A stretch of 64,000 bases of DNA, from the IMG/VR virus record IMGVR_UViG_3300001589_000003, positions 1 to 64,000 of that record, one strand, 5' to 3'. A program made the translations under genes and the position numbers. This DNA is from a virus. This document shows positions 1 to 10,437 of this stretch, piece after piece (the first letter of the stretch is position 1; every line of letters begins with the position of its first letter). The notes below the pieces were generated by a model, which saw nothing but the letters and a program-made list of their open reading frames with translations, was not told the origin of the DNA and did not search any database.

Positions 1-2259
1 ATTAGCAATTCTAAGCCGCACTGATTGACCTGTAGTTGCATTTATGACAGTTTGCCCTTGGAAACTCCCTCGCATATAGTAGTCATTGAGTCCTGTTAAA
101 TTAGAATGTGAAAAATAAGAATAATTTGAAACTCTACTATCTATTCTTGTCCTGCCTAATATTGTGATGGCATCAGTGTTAGCACCTACAGAAATAGTAT
201 TAGCTGTAACCGGGCCAAATAAATCTATGCCATTAGCACAAGTTAATGTAGTACCTGCTGGGTTTAAAATGAAGTTAGCACTAACATTAGCTGCATTTTG
301 TAACAGTACTAAAAATCTTGGTTCTGCACCGCCTGAGTGAACACTATCTTCAAATATAAATTGTTGCTGTTCGTTTCCTGCTGGATTATAAGTAAACATA
401 AAAGCCATATCAGTAGTACCACCTGATTCATACTCAATTGCTTTTGTTAATGATGGATTAGAACCTCCTCCCATTTCTATAACACCAGCATTGTTCCATA
501 GCCCATTACCATATGTAAAAGTACGTTCATCTACATACCCCTTATGGATTAAAGAGAGGGTGTTGAAGTTTGCAGAGTAATCAGCAAAGTATTGAACACC
601 TTCCGGTGTAGCCCTATTATCTTCAAAAAACATACCGCTTATGCCAAGTGCACTATCATTTTGTGGGTCAATTATAAGACGTACTGCGTTAGTGGTAGTT
701 CCACCTTGTATAGATGCCCAGGCTCTAGTTGTTCCCACATCTATTAACCCAAAGTTACCATGTGAGTTCGGTGTTTGAAGATTCACAAATCCCCCTGTAG
801 GAGCTTCTATACTACTCGAAGCTGATAGAGGGGTAGTTCCCCCATTTAAGAGATAAGCCCCATCATTATATCCCAAATCTGGAATCCATCTATTACCATG
901 AATACTGAATCCGTTGGCTGAATAATCAGCAGCATACCCTATACCTGATTGATTAAGGGCATCGGTAATTAACATACCCGAAGAACCTAGATGTATATGG
1001 CTTTCCAAAGCTGAGTCTCTATACCTCATATATGTACCAGTACCTAATTGACCTAATGATCCCGTGGCAGAGGATGTTAATACCTGACCGACTTCAGCAA
1101 ATGATGCTGTTATGGATGATATGGAAACATTACCATCAGCTATAGCTAATTGATCATGAGCATTAGTAGGTACAGCATCAGTGGTAAGTACTAGCCCCCC
1201 TGTTTTACTTACAGTACCTATCAAGGTATCACCTAAAGTAAATGCAGCATTAGTTGACCAGAAGTTTAAGTCTGGGTTACCAACACTCTGTGATCCCAAA
1301 TATAATATGTACCCTGTAGCTGTAGTAACAGCATAGAATATAGCATCAGGTGTTTCAGTAGTACCTATAGTACCGTCTGATTGAGCATAGTATTTAGTTT
1401 CTGGAGTTAACCCTGATAGTCCTAACATAAAACCATCAGTTGTGAATGTAAAATTATCCACATCTGACACTGCAGTAACTATACCTAATATTATATCCCC
1501 TGTTGTAAACTTAGCATATCCCCCACCCTTAAATGTTACTACGTCCCCTACTGTTAAAGCATGGGCTACTTGACTTATGGGTTTAATGATTGAATCCTTT
1601 ACAACATCTGGTGGTGTTGCTATCTGATCTATTAAGTGGTCAAGAGCTAATCTAATCTTATTTACACTGCCTGGCCAATTACCAGGTGCACCTGGAGTGT
1701 ATACTAAGTTATCAGCATCTATGTTCGCCTGGGGTAGGAATGAGTTAATGTCTAGTGGAGCAACTCCACTCGCTGCATTCAACTGAGTGACCAATAAGAA
1801 ATCCGCTGGATTAACTGGTAATTGAAAGTCGTTTTCTACCCAAGTTCCTCCCGATGTGTACACCCCACTGTATATGTATAGCTTGTTGACCTCCATCACA
1901 TTAGAGATGATAAAGCCATCTAATGGAGTTTGGAATTGCCAAGCACCAGTTTGCCACTCAACTACATTATCTTCTTTACCCGACCAGGCACCAGTTGCTC
2001 CAGTATCGGCAATCAAATACCTCTCACCTTCGGTGGGTGAACCAGGGGGTATAGCTAGTATATCTAGTACGGGTCTCAACCAATATTGAGTAGTGGGATC
2101 AGTTACTGGAACCCAGGCTGCTCCAACTGTATCATAGTAGTGAAGCTCCACTAAGTCTGGAAAAGATGGGTTTAGTATTTTACCCCATAACACATAGGTT
2201 TTAGATGGAGCTGTCTCACTCCTAATTATACCTACTACGTTTCCTATATTTACTGGCAT
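1..2259 (-). CDS. Tail fibre / receptor-binding protein, C-terminally truncated by the window edge
   Basis: An open frame of 753 codons starts with ATG at 2259 and runs off the left edge without a stop. Residues about 65-120 (PTEGERYLIADTGATGAW, then EWQTGAWQF) resemble the DUF2793 domain found in phage fibres. The rest is low in Lys/Cys and rich in Gly, Ser, Thr and Asn with repeated short beta-type segments, as expected of a trimeric fibre. It follows the gpI-like baseplate gene by one base, the usual fibre position. Fibre assignment is fairly sure; the host receptor cannot be told. Confidence 0.75.
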   Translation of the reverse strand, partial: MPVNIGNVVGIIRSETAPSKTYVLWGKILNPSFPDLVELHYYDTVGAAWVPVTDPTTQYWLRPVLDILAIPPGSPTEGERYLIADTGATGAWSGKEDNVVEWQTGAWQFQTPLDGFIISNVMEVNKLYIYSGVYTSGGTWVENDFQLPVNPADFLLVTQLNAASGVAPLDINSFLPQANIDADNLVYTPGAPGNWPGSVNKIRLALDHLIDQIATPPDVVKDSIIKPISQVAHALTVGDVVTFKGGGYAKFTTGDIILGIVTAVSDVDNFTFTTDGFMLGLSGLTPETKYYAQSDGTIGTTETPDAIFYAVTTATGYILYLGSQSVGNPDLNFWSTNAAFTLGDTLIGTVSKTGGLVLTTDAVPTNAHDQLAIADGNVSISSITASFAEVGQVLTSSATGSLGQLGTGTYMRYRDSALESHIHLGSSGMLITDALNQSGIGYAADYSANGFSIHGNRWIPDLGYNDGAYLLNGGTTPLSASSSIEAPTGGFVNLQTPNSHGNFGLIDVGTTRAWASIQGGTTTNAVRLIIDPQNDSALGISGMFFEDNRATPEGVQYFADYSANFNTLSLIHKGYVDERTFTYGNGLWNNAGVIEMGGGSNPSLTKAIEYESGGTTDMAFMFTYNPAGNEQQQFIFEDSVHSGGAEPRFLVLLQNAANVSANFILNPAGTTLTCANGIDLFGPVTANTISVGANTDAITILGRTRIDSRVSNYSYFSHSNLTGLNDYYMRGSFQGQTVINATTGQSVRLRIAN

Positions 2260-2260
2260 C

Positions 2261-3019
2261 TTATGTTAAGTTTAAATATATTAAATCACCATTGTCATCT
2301 ATGTAGTATTGGCCTTCTTGTGGGCCTGATACTATTAAATCCCCAGCTGCATCTAGTGTTAAGACTAGGCCTGGATCATTTGCATTATCATATACTAGAT
2401 CACCATTACCATCAATTGTAACCTCTATAAATAATGGCTCTACAACTTCTAGGTTATAGGTTAGTGTTGCAAGGTCTGCATTGATTGGTTCTACTAAAGC
2501 TATTGCTCCTAGTATAGCATTGTATAGGTCAGCTGTTATAGTATTTGGACCGGTTATATCTAGGTCATAATCACTACAAGGCTCACAATCTCTATCGTAT
2601 TGTTGGCCTGAGTCATAGGTTATACCATTATCATAAAGTATACCCCCTGGTACTATCTCCGTAACTATAGTGTCCACTCCTAGTGTATATAGTATAGCTT
2701 CAAATGATCGAATAGTACCCTTTATTTTATATATGGATATTATATGGCTTAGGAATCTTCTATACGCTGCTTCACTATTGGTTAGATTTGGTATATCACC
2801 CAAAGTAAAACCTATGTATTCCAACATCTCTACCCTAGCAGTAAAAGGGTCTATCTGGTCAGTTACCTCGGTTACCTGACTATAATAAAACTCATCCAGC
2901 TCTAGTCCAAAGATTTCCATGTACCTTTGTATGAAACCTTTTTGTTGCCCATCTTTTAAGGAGTCCTCATCTATTATATAGTCAGGTAATAAATCTATTA
3001 TGTATTCTAGTAATCCCAT
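2261..3019 (-). CDS. Baseplate/tail protein, P2 gpI-like
   Basis: A 252-residue protein that begins with a short LPDYI-type segment and continues with a helical region typical of the P2 tail protein I family, which links the baseplate to the fibres. It lies between the gpJ-like and fibre genes, the same order as in P2- and Mu-like phages. The C-terminal third (after about residue 150) is acidic and carries repeated DNGDLIY / GNGDLVYDN units that may form a small fibre-docking beta domain. Its start overlaps the stop of the gpJ-like gene. Confidence 0.65.
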   Translation of the reverse strand: MGLLEYIIDLLPDYIIDEDSLKDGQQKGFIQRYMEIFGLELDEFYYSQVTEVTDQIDPFTARVEMLEYIGFTLGDIPNLTNSEAAYRRFLSHIISIYKIKGTIRSFEAILYTLGVDTIVTEIVPGGILYDNGITYDSGQQYDRDCEPCSDYDLDITGPNTITADLYNAILGAIALVEPINADLATLTYNLEVVEPLFIEVTIDGNGDLVYDNANDPGLVLTLDAAGDLIVSGPQEGQYYIDDNGDLIYLNLT

Positions 3020-4710
3020 TATACTGATTGACTTGAAGTTGGTTGACTTAGTACTGTAATGAATAGATCAGCTACGTCTATGGTAAATAATGAAAAATCA
3101 GTTAAGATCAATGCTCCTAGGTAGGGCTGAGTTGTAAACTCCCAAGCATCACCATCTGCATATCCTCCAGCTTGTACAGTAAACTCAACTATACCATCTA
3201 TAGCTACATAGGTGGCTCCCACATCTACCTCACCTTTAAATGCTCCCTCTCTGAATACTCTAACCTTATCAGTAGCCAATATGTATTCTAGTTTCCAGCT
3301 TGTTTTATTTACAGAGGTGGCAAATGTTTCATTAGTCCATGTTAAAACGTTAGTTCCCTGAGTGGGTCTAGCATAAGGTTTTGTATATAAAGATGTTAAT
3401 GTTACAAAGTCCACATTAGTTTGGTTGTCAATTAAAGCTTGTAAATCCGATAGTCTTATACTACCATTGATTTTTTGATTGTCTATATTACCGAATTCTA
3501 CCAAAGCTGTTTCAACTTGTGTCTTAGTCTCAGTGATTGCCTTTCTTGCAAGAGCTGTTACAGTAGCCCCTATCACCACTTTGGTTTCACCCGATGCTAA
3601 TACAGTTGGAAAGGTTGTAACCATCTTTTTTAACTCAGCTTCAGCCTGGGCTATTGCTATTAAAGACCCTGAAGCTAACCCTCCTCCTGTTGGTGCTATA
3701 TATATGGGTATATCTTTACCACAATCAAAATTTACTTCGGACCTTTGAACACCTACTAAATCCTCCATTACCTGTATATGATCATCATAGGTTACCATCC
3801 TTGATAAGGTCTTTATACTTAAAGGCCCATTCTTTCTAATGCTTTCCGTGCTTTGATATAGAGCACCTGATGATGAGTTCTCTTGTGAATTAATTAGGCT
3901 TACTTCCAATGCTCCAGGTAGTACTGCATCAAGGCTTAAAGTATCTTCATCAAATAGCCCCGCTCCTACCTTACCACCAGGCCCGTCCGTCTCTTGATAT
4001 ATTACTGATAAGGTTAATGCTGCTGATGGTAATTCTCCATTTATACCATCCCCTAATATGATGTACATGTTGGAATCTATGTCTAGGTCAACTATAAATA
4101 CCTTATCATTAGCTCCGTAATTTGAGAATGATTTAACTTCTGTGTAAGGGTCAACATCTACAGTTAGTTGTATTGAGTCTTCAGTATATTTGGCACCTAA
4201 ACTAAACCTCTGGTTTAAAGTACCATCTGTTGTACCTAATGCTACATTGGTTACCTCCACTACTTGTTCCATCGGTATAACAGAGATTGTATCATTAATG
4301 GGTATAACAATATCAGAGGTAGTTAAAAATCTTATACCATCCTCGCTATCAATGAATGATCCGGCATTTATAGTAAATGCAGATGGTACAGGTATGGACC
4401 AGGTTAAAGATAAATCAACCTTTTCAGATGATCTAGCTTTTATTCTATAATCTAATATATTAGTGTGTTTAACTACGGATGTTCTTCTAGTAGCCGTACC
4501 CATGAAAGATTCCTCAGCTGCGTTGTCTATGTACAGACCTAGCATCTCAGCTATACCAGCAAACATACTTATAATAATCACAAACGGGTTTGACTCCGAG
4601 TGATCAGTCATCTCTGGGTTAGAGTTAGTTACTCTGGATAGTAGAGAAGCCTTGATAGTTTCAAATGACCTATCAAGAAAACCAATCCACGCATTTTTTA
4701 CGTCAGCCAT
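3019..4710 (-). CDS. Baseplate wedge protein, gpJ / Mu gp47-like
   Basis: A 563-residue protein with the Baseplate_J pattern: an N-terminal helix-rich part with EMLGLYIDNAAEESFM, a central beta-rich domain, and the conserved segment around residues 285-310 (SIRKNGPLSIKTLSRMVTYD) followed by VQRSEVNFDCG. Such proteins form the wedges around the central spike. It overlaps the gp25-like gene upstream by one base. A beta-sandwich-like stretch after about residue 440 appears to be an added domain before the C-terminal tail segment. Confidence 0.8.
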   Translation of the reverse strand: MADVKNAWIGFLDRSFETIKASLLSRVTNSNPEMTDHSESNPFVIIISMFAGIAEMLGLYIDNAAEESFMGTATRRTSVVKHTNILDYRIKARSSEKVDLSLTWSIPVPSAFTINAGSFIDSEDGIRFLTTSDIVIPINDTISVIPMEQVVEVTNVALGTTDGTLNQRFSLGAKYTEDSIQLTVDVDPYTEVKSFSNYGANDKVFIVDLDIDSNMYIILGDGINGELPSAALTLSVIYQETDGPGGKVGAGLFDEDTLSLDAVLPGALEVSLINSQENSSSGALYQSTESIRKNGPLSIKTLSRMVTYDDHIQVMEDLVGVQRSEVNFDCGKDIPIYIAPTGGGLASGSLIAIAQAEAELKKMVTTFPTVLASGETKVVIGATVTALARKAITETKTQVETALVEFGNIDNQKINGSIRLSDLQALIDNQTNVDFVTLTSLYTKPYARPTQGTNVLTWTNETFATSVNKTSWKLEYILATDKVRVFREGAFKGEVDVGATYVAIDGIVEFTVQAGGYADGDAWEFTTQPYLGALILTDFSLFTIDVADLFITVLSQPTSSQSV

Positions 4711-5099
4711 TAGTATACAATTTTCTTATAAAATGGAAAAACAAATATTTCCTCTAGGTTGGAGTTTTTCAAACGATATGCTATAGATACGTCCATACTT
4801 TCACTCTGGGTGATATCTACAGATGTGTCTAGTACTTCTATTCGCGTTTCCCATTTAGAGAGATTATCGAATATGATAAATTCCACTAGTCCTTTTAATA
4901 CTTCATCATTAGGCTCTTCCAATAAATCCTCCAATAATGATACAAACTCAGTTAAGAATATTCTAGTATCACCCCATGACAGAATTAGTTTTATAGAGCT
5001 ATTGATTAGATCAAAACCTGTATCTAAGTCTACACCTCCACTTGCATTTACCTTGATTGGAAATGTTAGTCCTTTGCCTACGTAATTCTCTAATGCCAT
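4710..5099 (-). CDS. Baseplate wedge subunit, T4 gp25 / P2 gpW-like
   Basis: A 129-residue protein of the size of gp25/GPW lysozyme-like wedge proteins. It has the family features: a short N-terminal strand, SSIKLILSWGDTRIFL, a LEDLL-E-PND region, and W-E-RIEV followed by beta strands. It initiates sheath contact in contractile tails. It sits directly before the gpJ-like gene, as in other contractile systems. Confidence 0.75.
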   Translation of the reverse strand: MALENYVGKGLTFPIKVNASGGVDLDTGFDLINSSIKLILSWGDTRIFLTEFVSLLEDLLEEPNDEVLKGLVEFIIFDNLSKWETRIEVLDTSVDITQSESMDVSIAYRLKNSNLEEIFVFPFYKKIVY

Positions 5100-5323
5100 T
5101 ATGCTATAGATAATATGATTGGTATTGGATTTGCAATAACACTAGGACTAACACCAGTAGATACTACCCCAGCTGGTATAGTAGCTTGTGCTCCTTCAAT
5201 CCAAGTTTGTAGTCCGTCAAGAAAGTTATCTATAGCTACATCTGATGATTGTTCATCATCAGTGTTATTAACTATTGCTAATAGAGCAGTCTTAAGTGCT
5301 GGTTTACCTGTTGCTAAACTCAT
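5099..5323 (-). CDS. Small baseplate-region protein of unknown function
   Basis: A 74-residue protein with an Ala/Thr-rich N-terminal helix and a hydrophobic Pro/Ile-rich C-terminus. It lies between the spike and gp25-like genes and overlaps both. The position would suit a spike tip, but it lacks the Gly/Pro/His pattern of PAAR proteins, so no function is assigned. Confidence 0.6.
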   Translation of the reverse strand: MSLATGKPALKTALLAIVNNTDDEQSSDVAIDNFLDGLQTWIEGAQATIPAGVVSTGVSPSVIANPIPIILSIA

Positions 5324-5958
5324 TCCCCTATATTTATGTTTGTTGATTTAATTTCAATTATTTCACTCCTTAAATTCTGCAGGTCAACCAAAATATTAAA
5401 TAAAGGTTGGGGTCCCATAGTTGTATTAGTTTTTGCCTTTAGTAGCAGGTCTATTAAATCTTCTAGTTTTGTTTGTAAAGTGTTTCCTAATACTGCTGGT
5501 TGTAAGGCTTCTCCATCTTTTAGTATATTAATACTTCCAGTGGATGTAACATTTATTATCCCATTGGTGTCGTCAAGTTCTATCAAATGTCCACTTGGAG
5601 TTTTAAACCAATAGTTATCAACATCTTTTAGTTCATCCGGTTTCTCCCCCTTACCAAAATACCCATAAGACCATAGAGGTTTTCTTGGATTACCCTTTTC
5701 AAACTCTATCCATACAAGGTCATTTCTTTTGGGTATTACTTGAGAACCATACCCATTACCAGAGTAGTTAGATGCAGGCCAAGCCCAATGATCTAATACC
5801 ATATCACCATATACTTCAGGGCATGCAATTTTAACTCTACCAAGACCAAGCGGATCATTTCTATCATATACATACCCTCTATATTTGGAATAGAATAACC
5901 CAAGTTTCTCTAACCCATAATTACTCATATCATTTAACAGCTTTACTATTGGATTCAT
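5320..5958 (-). CDS. Central spike protein, gp5/gpV/VgrG OB-fold type
   Basis: A 212-residue protein whose residues about 25-120 match the OB-fold of gp5/VgrG spikes: GYVYDRNDPLGLGRVKI, then W-AWPASNYSGNGYGSQVIP and DLVWIEFEKGNPRKPLW-GYF. There is no lysozyme domain and no long beta-helix; only TPSGHLIELDDTNG and short strands follow. It is translationally coupled with the hub gene upstream (4-base overlap) and should form the membrane-piercing spike of the baseplate. Confidence 0.8.
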   Translation of the reverse strand: MNPIVKLLNDMSNYGLEKLGLFYSKYRGYVYDRNDPLGLGRVKIACPEVYGDMVLDHWAWPASNYSGNGYGSQVIPKRNDLVWIEFEKGNPRKPLWSYGYFGKGEKPDELKDVDNYWFKTPSGHLIELDDTNGIINVTSTGSINILKDGEALQPAVLGNTLQTKLEDLIDLLLKAKTNTTMGPQPLFNILVDLQNLRSEIIEIKSTNINIGE

Positions 5959-7535
5959 TGGTCGTCTGTTATGGGTATGCTCTTTAGTTCTGATGTACCA
6001 TCAGCAGGTAATGTAACTACTTTGTTTTTATAATTACCTAATCTATCTACATTAACCTCATTAGGATTCTCCGCGTCCAGTAGGTTGTTACCATTCTTGT
6101 ACATCTTAACATTACAAATATAACCACCTTCTGGGGTTATAGTGTGTTCCACATGATATACATAATAGTTACCTGAATACTTATTACCAGCCCCAAGGAT
6201 TGTTATGATTTTGCCAGATACTAGTGATGGATCACCTATGATCTTAGCTGAAGAATCTTTTAGCTCAAGGTCATTTCCAGATTTTCTATTAACTCCAATC
6301 CCTGCAATGTCTTTAGGGTTTGTTTCTACTGTGGGTATAGTTTCCTTCTTTGAGTATACCCTAAACCCTTTAGTATGAATTCTACCAGTAGCATCCAGTG
6401 CTGCAGTTATATGGGGTCTTTTACCCAATACCACTTTGGATGTTTGAGTACCTTGTTTACTCCAGTATATAAACTTTCTATCATCAGTGTCTAGTTTCTC
6501 GGTTTCCATTATTTTAGATATGGGGTTACCGTCATCATCTTTAACTATCCTTTCTACTGACAACCCATCAAAAGTTACTGGTCTATCAAAGGGGTTGTCC
6601 TCACTTGCTATTACTTCTTCAACAGCTTGTTGTTCTAAGCTCATCTCCACTGTGTCACCAAGTACACCGTTACCCAGTTGTCCTGCACCTATACCACCTT
6701 GTATGTATTTTTTCTCATCCTCTATCCAACCCGATACTGAAGATGATATGGTGTTCTTCTTCATCTGGTAATTCTTACTAGCGGGTATAAACTCAAGGAG
6801 TATACCCGGCTCTCCTTTATATTGGTAGGATTTATAAGGTAATTGCTTTAGATTTCTCCTTTTGATTATAAGGTTATCATCTCTACCCTCCAATACTAAA
6901 TTATCTATGGGCTCTATAGCTACAGTGTCATCCATAAACTTAGCATCTGACTTTGCTGATTGAGGTAGAGCTTCATACTCCTTGTATTTGTATTGTACAT
7001 TTCTAGTGGAGTCCCTCTCAACATTAAATTTACTTGCCTCGAAATCCATTTCGCCCTGCCTAGCTAAACCAAACTGAGTAGCTGATTCCCCTTCTTCAAA
7101 GGTTTCACTTTCATCAACTACCCCATTAACTCCATCCTGTACAGATAGACCATATGATTCAGCTAACTCATCTATAGTACCTTTTAAGTTGGTGCCATTC
7201 CATACATCCTTCGAGGAGTTAAGCTTTGTATATGCTTTCAAGCAGTAGGCTTTTATCTCTAGCCTCACGCCAGTCTCATTAAAGGTGGGTATTATATCCC
7301 ATATATAAACTTTCCTCTTTTGGGTAACTCCCCCAGTAAAGCCCCATACTAATATGATTGCTTTATCCTCTTGAAGGTCAGGGTCATCCACTATGTTAAC
7401 TAGATCGGTTTCAATAACTATACTTGAGTTGTCATCTACTTTCTCGGAATGCACATAGGAAAACCTAGTAACTCTTTCAAACACAAGGTCTTGAGCTTCA
7501 TTAAATATTCTAACAAGAACTCCTGGTGCACTCAT
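5955..7535 (-). CDS. Baseplate hub protein, gp27 / gpD-like
   Basis: A 526-residue protein placed between the LysM protein and the spike, where contractile phages encode the hub that holds the spike. The N-terminal 110 residues (RIFNEAQDLVFERVTRFSY, then KAIILVWGF-GG) have the beta-strand pattern of gpD/gp27 hubs. The overlap with both neighbours indicates coupled translation. Assignment rests on context, length and weak similarity. Confidence 0.65.
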   Translation of the reverse strand: MSAPGVLVRIFNEAQDLVFERVTRFSYVHSEKVDDNSSIVIETDLVNIVDDPDLQEDKAIILVWGFTGGVTQKRKVYIWDIIPTFNETGVRLEIKAYCLKAYTKLNSSKDVWNGTNLKGTIDELAESYGLSVQDGVNGVVDESETFEEGESATQFGLARQGEMDFEASKFNVERDSTRNVQYKYKEYEALPQSAKSDAKFMDDTVAIEPIDNLVLEGRDDNLIIKRRNLKQLPYKSYQYKGEPGILLEFIPASKNYQMKKNTISSSVSGWIEDEKKYIQGGIGAGQLGNGVLGDTVEMSLEQQAVEEVIASEDNPFDRPVTFDGLSVERIVKDDDGNPISKIMETEKLDTDDRKFIYWSKQGTQTSKVVLGKRPHITAALDATGRIHTKGFRVYSKKETIPTVETNPKDIAGIGVNRKSGNDLELKDSSAKIIGDPSLVSGKIITILGAGNKYSGNYYVYHVEHTITPEGGYICNVKMYKNGNNLLDAENPNEVNVDRLGNYKNKVVTLPADGTSELKSIPITDDQ

Positions 7536-7828
7536 AGTAAAGCTTTAATAGTTTCAAGGTTGGGTATAATTAGCTCCTGACCTATAGTTAATTCAAATGG
7601 GTTAAATATTTTGTTAACATCCATTATAACCCACCATAGCTTAGAATCACCATAATATCTATAGCTTATCTCCCATAGGTAGTCCCCCTCCTTTAATACA
7701 TAAGACTCATCCCCTTGTGTAAAATTTGGATACACGATAACAGGTCTTTTTAATAAAGTCCTGTTTTCTTGTTCTATAAGAAACCCATTAGCATATGGGT
7801 TATTTTTTCTTAGTGATAGAGTTGCCAT
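7532..7828 (-). CDS. LysM-domain tail protein
   Basis: A 98-residue protein ending in a LysM-like module (GDYLWEISYRYYGDSKLWW, NPFELTIGQELIIP). Small LysM proteins of this kind (Mu gpX / T4 gp53 type) sit between tape measure and hub genes and help join the tube or sheath to the baseplate. It overlaps both neighbours by a few bases. Confidence 0.75.
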   Translation of the reverse strand: MATLSLRKNNPYANGFLIEQENRTLLKRPVIVYPNFTQGDESYVLKEGDYLWEISYRYYGDSKLWWVIMDVNKIFNPFELTIGQELIIPNLETIKALL

Positions 7829-8385
7829 TAGTTATCAAATCTTCGTTCACCTATTCCTGTGTTATGATCAACTACCTTTCTTAAGGTTAATTCTTGATAT
7901 GCTTGTCTAGGTAGCATAGCGTTCTCTTTATCAAATAGAGATAGTTTATAGGGTGCTCCAGTGATTATCCATGTAGTGTACTTAAATAGATCACCAAATA
8001 TTAATAGTATTCTAGGTGGAGAATCTTTATAACCATTGGCTCTTGACAGAGATTCTACCCATCTACAGTTTGCTATAACATCTTGTCTCAATACATCAAC
8101 AGAGTACCAGTCTAAGGTTATTCTCAATTGATCCTCACCCCCTGTGTAATGATAGAATGGGTTATTTCTTCCTACTGATGGGATGACTGCCCAATTTGCT
8201 GTGGGTTCTACATCCAATTGTAATGGTACAGTTTGAATCCTTAATTTTTGTACTTGCCTGTCCCTGTCATCCAACCTTATCAACCACATGTTGGATGGTA
8301 TACTTTGAGGAAAGTCTACATTCTTCTTCTTAGGCCTACCAAATAATGGTGGTATATCTAGTTTTCTAAAAGTTGATGCACCCAT
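7828..8385 (-). CDS. Tail protein between tape measure and LysM genes, unknown
   Basis: A 185-residue beta-rich protein. It contains NNPFYHYTGGEDQLRITLDW and a SPPRILLIFGDLFKYTTWII stretch, and ends with YQELTLRKV. The location immediately downstream of the tape measure suggests a tube-initiator or baseplate-hub accessory role. I do not recognise a named family. Confidence 0.65.
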   Translation of the reverse strand: MGASTFRKLDIPPLFGRPKKKNVDFPQSIPSNMWLIRLDDRDRQVQKLRIQTVPLQLDVEPTANWAVIPSVGRNNPFYHYTGGEDQLRITLDWYSVDVLRQDVIANCRWVESLSRANGYKDSPPRILLIFGDLFKYTTWIITGAPYKLSLFDKENAMLPRQAYQELTLRKVVDHNTGIGERRFDN

Positions 8386-8391
8386 AATTTA

Positions 8392-10434
8392 TTAATTTGT
8401 GTCCATTGATAACATATCAGATAATGACTCCTCTTGTTGGGTCATTATAATTTCTCCTACTTTCTTACCATCTAGGTTTACTGATGCAGCTGCAAATTTT
8501 TGGTCCGATTCTTTTGATGCTCTTGATGCTAAGAAGTCTGCCCACTTAGCATCGTGACCAATTGCTCCCTTACCACTAGTTTTGGGTTTCATATTAGATA
8601 GTAAACCATCACCCCCTACACTGTCCCACCCTAGGCTTTTCTTAAGTATAGCTTGTCTACGGTTATAGTTAGCATTAGCAGTTTTACCTTTAAAATCCCC
8701 CTTCATAAACCCTACAGTACGGTCATACATATAGAATATACCTTGAAGTAAAGTTCCTAAACCATACCCTACCAATTTTAACATGGTTTTAAATCCAACC
8801 AATGCTCCTATTACTGTAATGATCATTCCTACAGGGCCAGTAATAACTCCAAGAGCTCTACCAAGTATACCTAGTCGTAAACTAGCAAATGATAGACCCC
8901 TAATGAACCCCATTATTCCTTTACCTCCTCCCATCATAGATGCTCCACTGGCTGCAGTTGCAGCTGATTGAAACCCTTTAACTCCTTTTCTAGCAAACTG
9001 TCCTCCTGGTCCTATCCATGAAGCTCCTTGTGCTACTGCTGCATACCTTGTGGCTGCAGCTGCAGAGGAATTCCAAGCCCAAGTTAAAGTTTTACCCATA
9101 GAAGCAAAGCTTACTGTAGAAGCTAATGCCATTAGTTTTATGGAGGTGAATAACACTAGCAGCGGTCCACCTATTAGTAATACTGCAGCTATACCAGCAG
9201 CAAGGATTACAAATGGTTTACCCCATGGTGTTTTAATAAATGCAGTGGCTTTGTTTATAATATTGGTTAGCATTGGAACTACTGTTCTAAGCATTGGTTC
9301 CAAAGCATTACCTACTTGAATCTTGAATGCCTCCCATGCAGAAGTCATAATTAGGGTATCACCTTTTAATGAATCCAACCTTAATTTAGATATTTGCATA
9401 GCTGCCCCAGCTGATTTATCCCTAACTATGGATAGTAGGTCTGATAGGTTATACCCAAGTTCGGTAGCTCTAAGTAATGGTGTAAATGATCTTGCTCCCC
9501 TTACATTAAATAGGCCAGTTAATACAGATAATCTATCTGGTGATGCTAAGCCTCCAAGTTTGTTCTGGAATACAGATAGCATATCTACTAAGGGTATGAA
9601 TTCACCCTTGGCATCTTTTAACATATTAGGGTGCAACCCTATTGATTGAAGTATGTCAGTTTGTTTCTGTGTTCTGAATGGGCCTACTACCTTAGCTAGT
9701 TGAGTTAACATTTGAGATAACCCTCTACCAGCAATTGAACCTGGTATACCTGCTGATCCTAGTACTCCTATAGCTGCGGCAGCATCCTCAAAGGGTAATT
9801 TAACATCACTTGCAGCTGATCCTAAATATTTTAATGCCTCATGGAGACCCTGTACATTAACATTTGATCGAGTAGTAGTCTTAGTTAGTACATCTGCCAT
9901 CCGTATGGATGAGCTTGCTCCCATACCAAATGCTGTCATCATGTTTGTCATCATGTCAGCAGCACCACCCTTACCATTTATAGCAGTATCAGTAGCAGCA
10001 CCCAATGCTGTTACTGCATCAATTGTTTTGTAGATATCACCAGTCTTAAAACCAGCTCTACCCATATACTCCATTGCCCCACCAACTTGCCTAGCTGTGA
10101 AGATTGTACTTTGTGATACTCTTAGTGCTGTAGCAGATAAGTCCTTTAACTCAGCACCGGTTGCCCCTACAACAGCCTGGGTTCCTCTCATCAAATAATT
10201 AAACTCGGAGGAGGTCTTTGTTGCATTAGCTAATCCCCTAGCCATACCATAGCCTACTACAGTCATACCAACGCCTACTCTTCTGGCCATTCTAAGGTTG
10301 TCTTGTGCTACCCTCCTTGCATTGGAGTGCATAAGATTCATGTCCCTAGTTGCCTGACGGGCATTAGCACTGAACCGGTTATGAAGGCTTAGAGCAAGCC
10401 CTATACCCATGTTACTGGAGCTAAGAGAAATCAT
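8392..10434 (-). CDS. Tape measure protein (TP901 type)
   Basis: A 680-residue protein with a TP901-core pattern (residues about 90-330: LSATALRVSQSTIFTARQVG, ALGAATDTAINGKGG, GSAGIPGSIAGRGLSQML). It is followed by two long hydrophobic segments (about 400-440 and 525-560) typical of tape measure proteins. It sits directly after the frameshifted tail chaperone genes. At the usual rule of about 1.5 angstrom per residue the tail would be near 100 nm, which is an inference. Confidence 0.9.
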   Translation of the reverse strand: MISLSSSNMGIGLALSLHNRFSANARQATRDMNLMHSNARRVAQDNLRMARRVGVGMTVVGYGMARGLANATKTSSEFNYLMRGTQAVVGATGAELKDLSATALRVSQSTIFTARQVGGAMEYMGRAGFKTGDIYKTIDAVTALGAATDTAINGKGGAADMMTNMMTAFGMGASSSIRMADVLTKTTTRSNVNVQGLHEALKYLGSAASDVKLPFEDAAAAIGVLGSAGIPGSIAGRGLSQMLTQLAKVVGPFRTQKQTDILQSIGLHPNMLKDAKGEFIPLVDMLSVFQNKLGGLASPDRLSVLTGLFNVRGARSFTPLLRATELGYNLSDLLSIVRDKSAGAAMQISKLRLDSLKGDTLIMTSAWEAFKIQVGNALEPMLRTVVPMLTNIINKATAFIKTPWGKPFVILAAGIAAVLLIGGPLLVLFTSIKLMALASTVSFASMGKTLTWAWNSSAAAATRYAAVAQGASWIGPGGQFARKGVKGFQSAATAASGASMMGGGKGIMGFIRGLSFASLRLGILGRALGVITGPVGMIITVIGALVGFKTMLKLVGYGLGTLLQGIFYMYDRTVGFMKGDFKGKTANANYNRRQAILKKSLGWDSVGGDGLLSNMKPKTSGKGAIGHDAKWADFLASRASKESDQKFAAASVNLDGKKVGEIIMTQQEESLSDMLSMDTN

Positions 10435-10437
10435 AAG

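Noticed and set aside
5099-5323. PAAR spike-tip protein
   Set aside because: The 74-residue product next to the spike lacks the repeated Gly/Pro/His pattern of PAAR domains.
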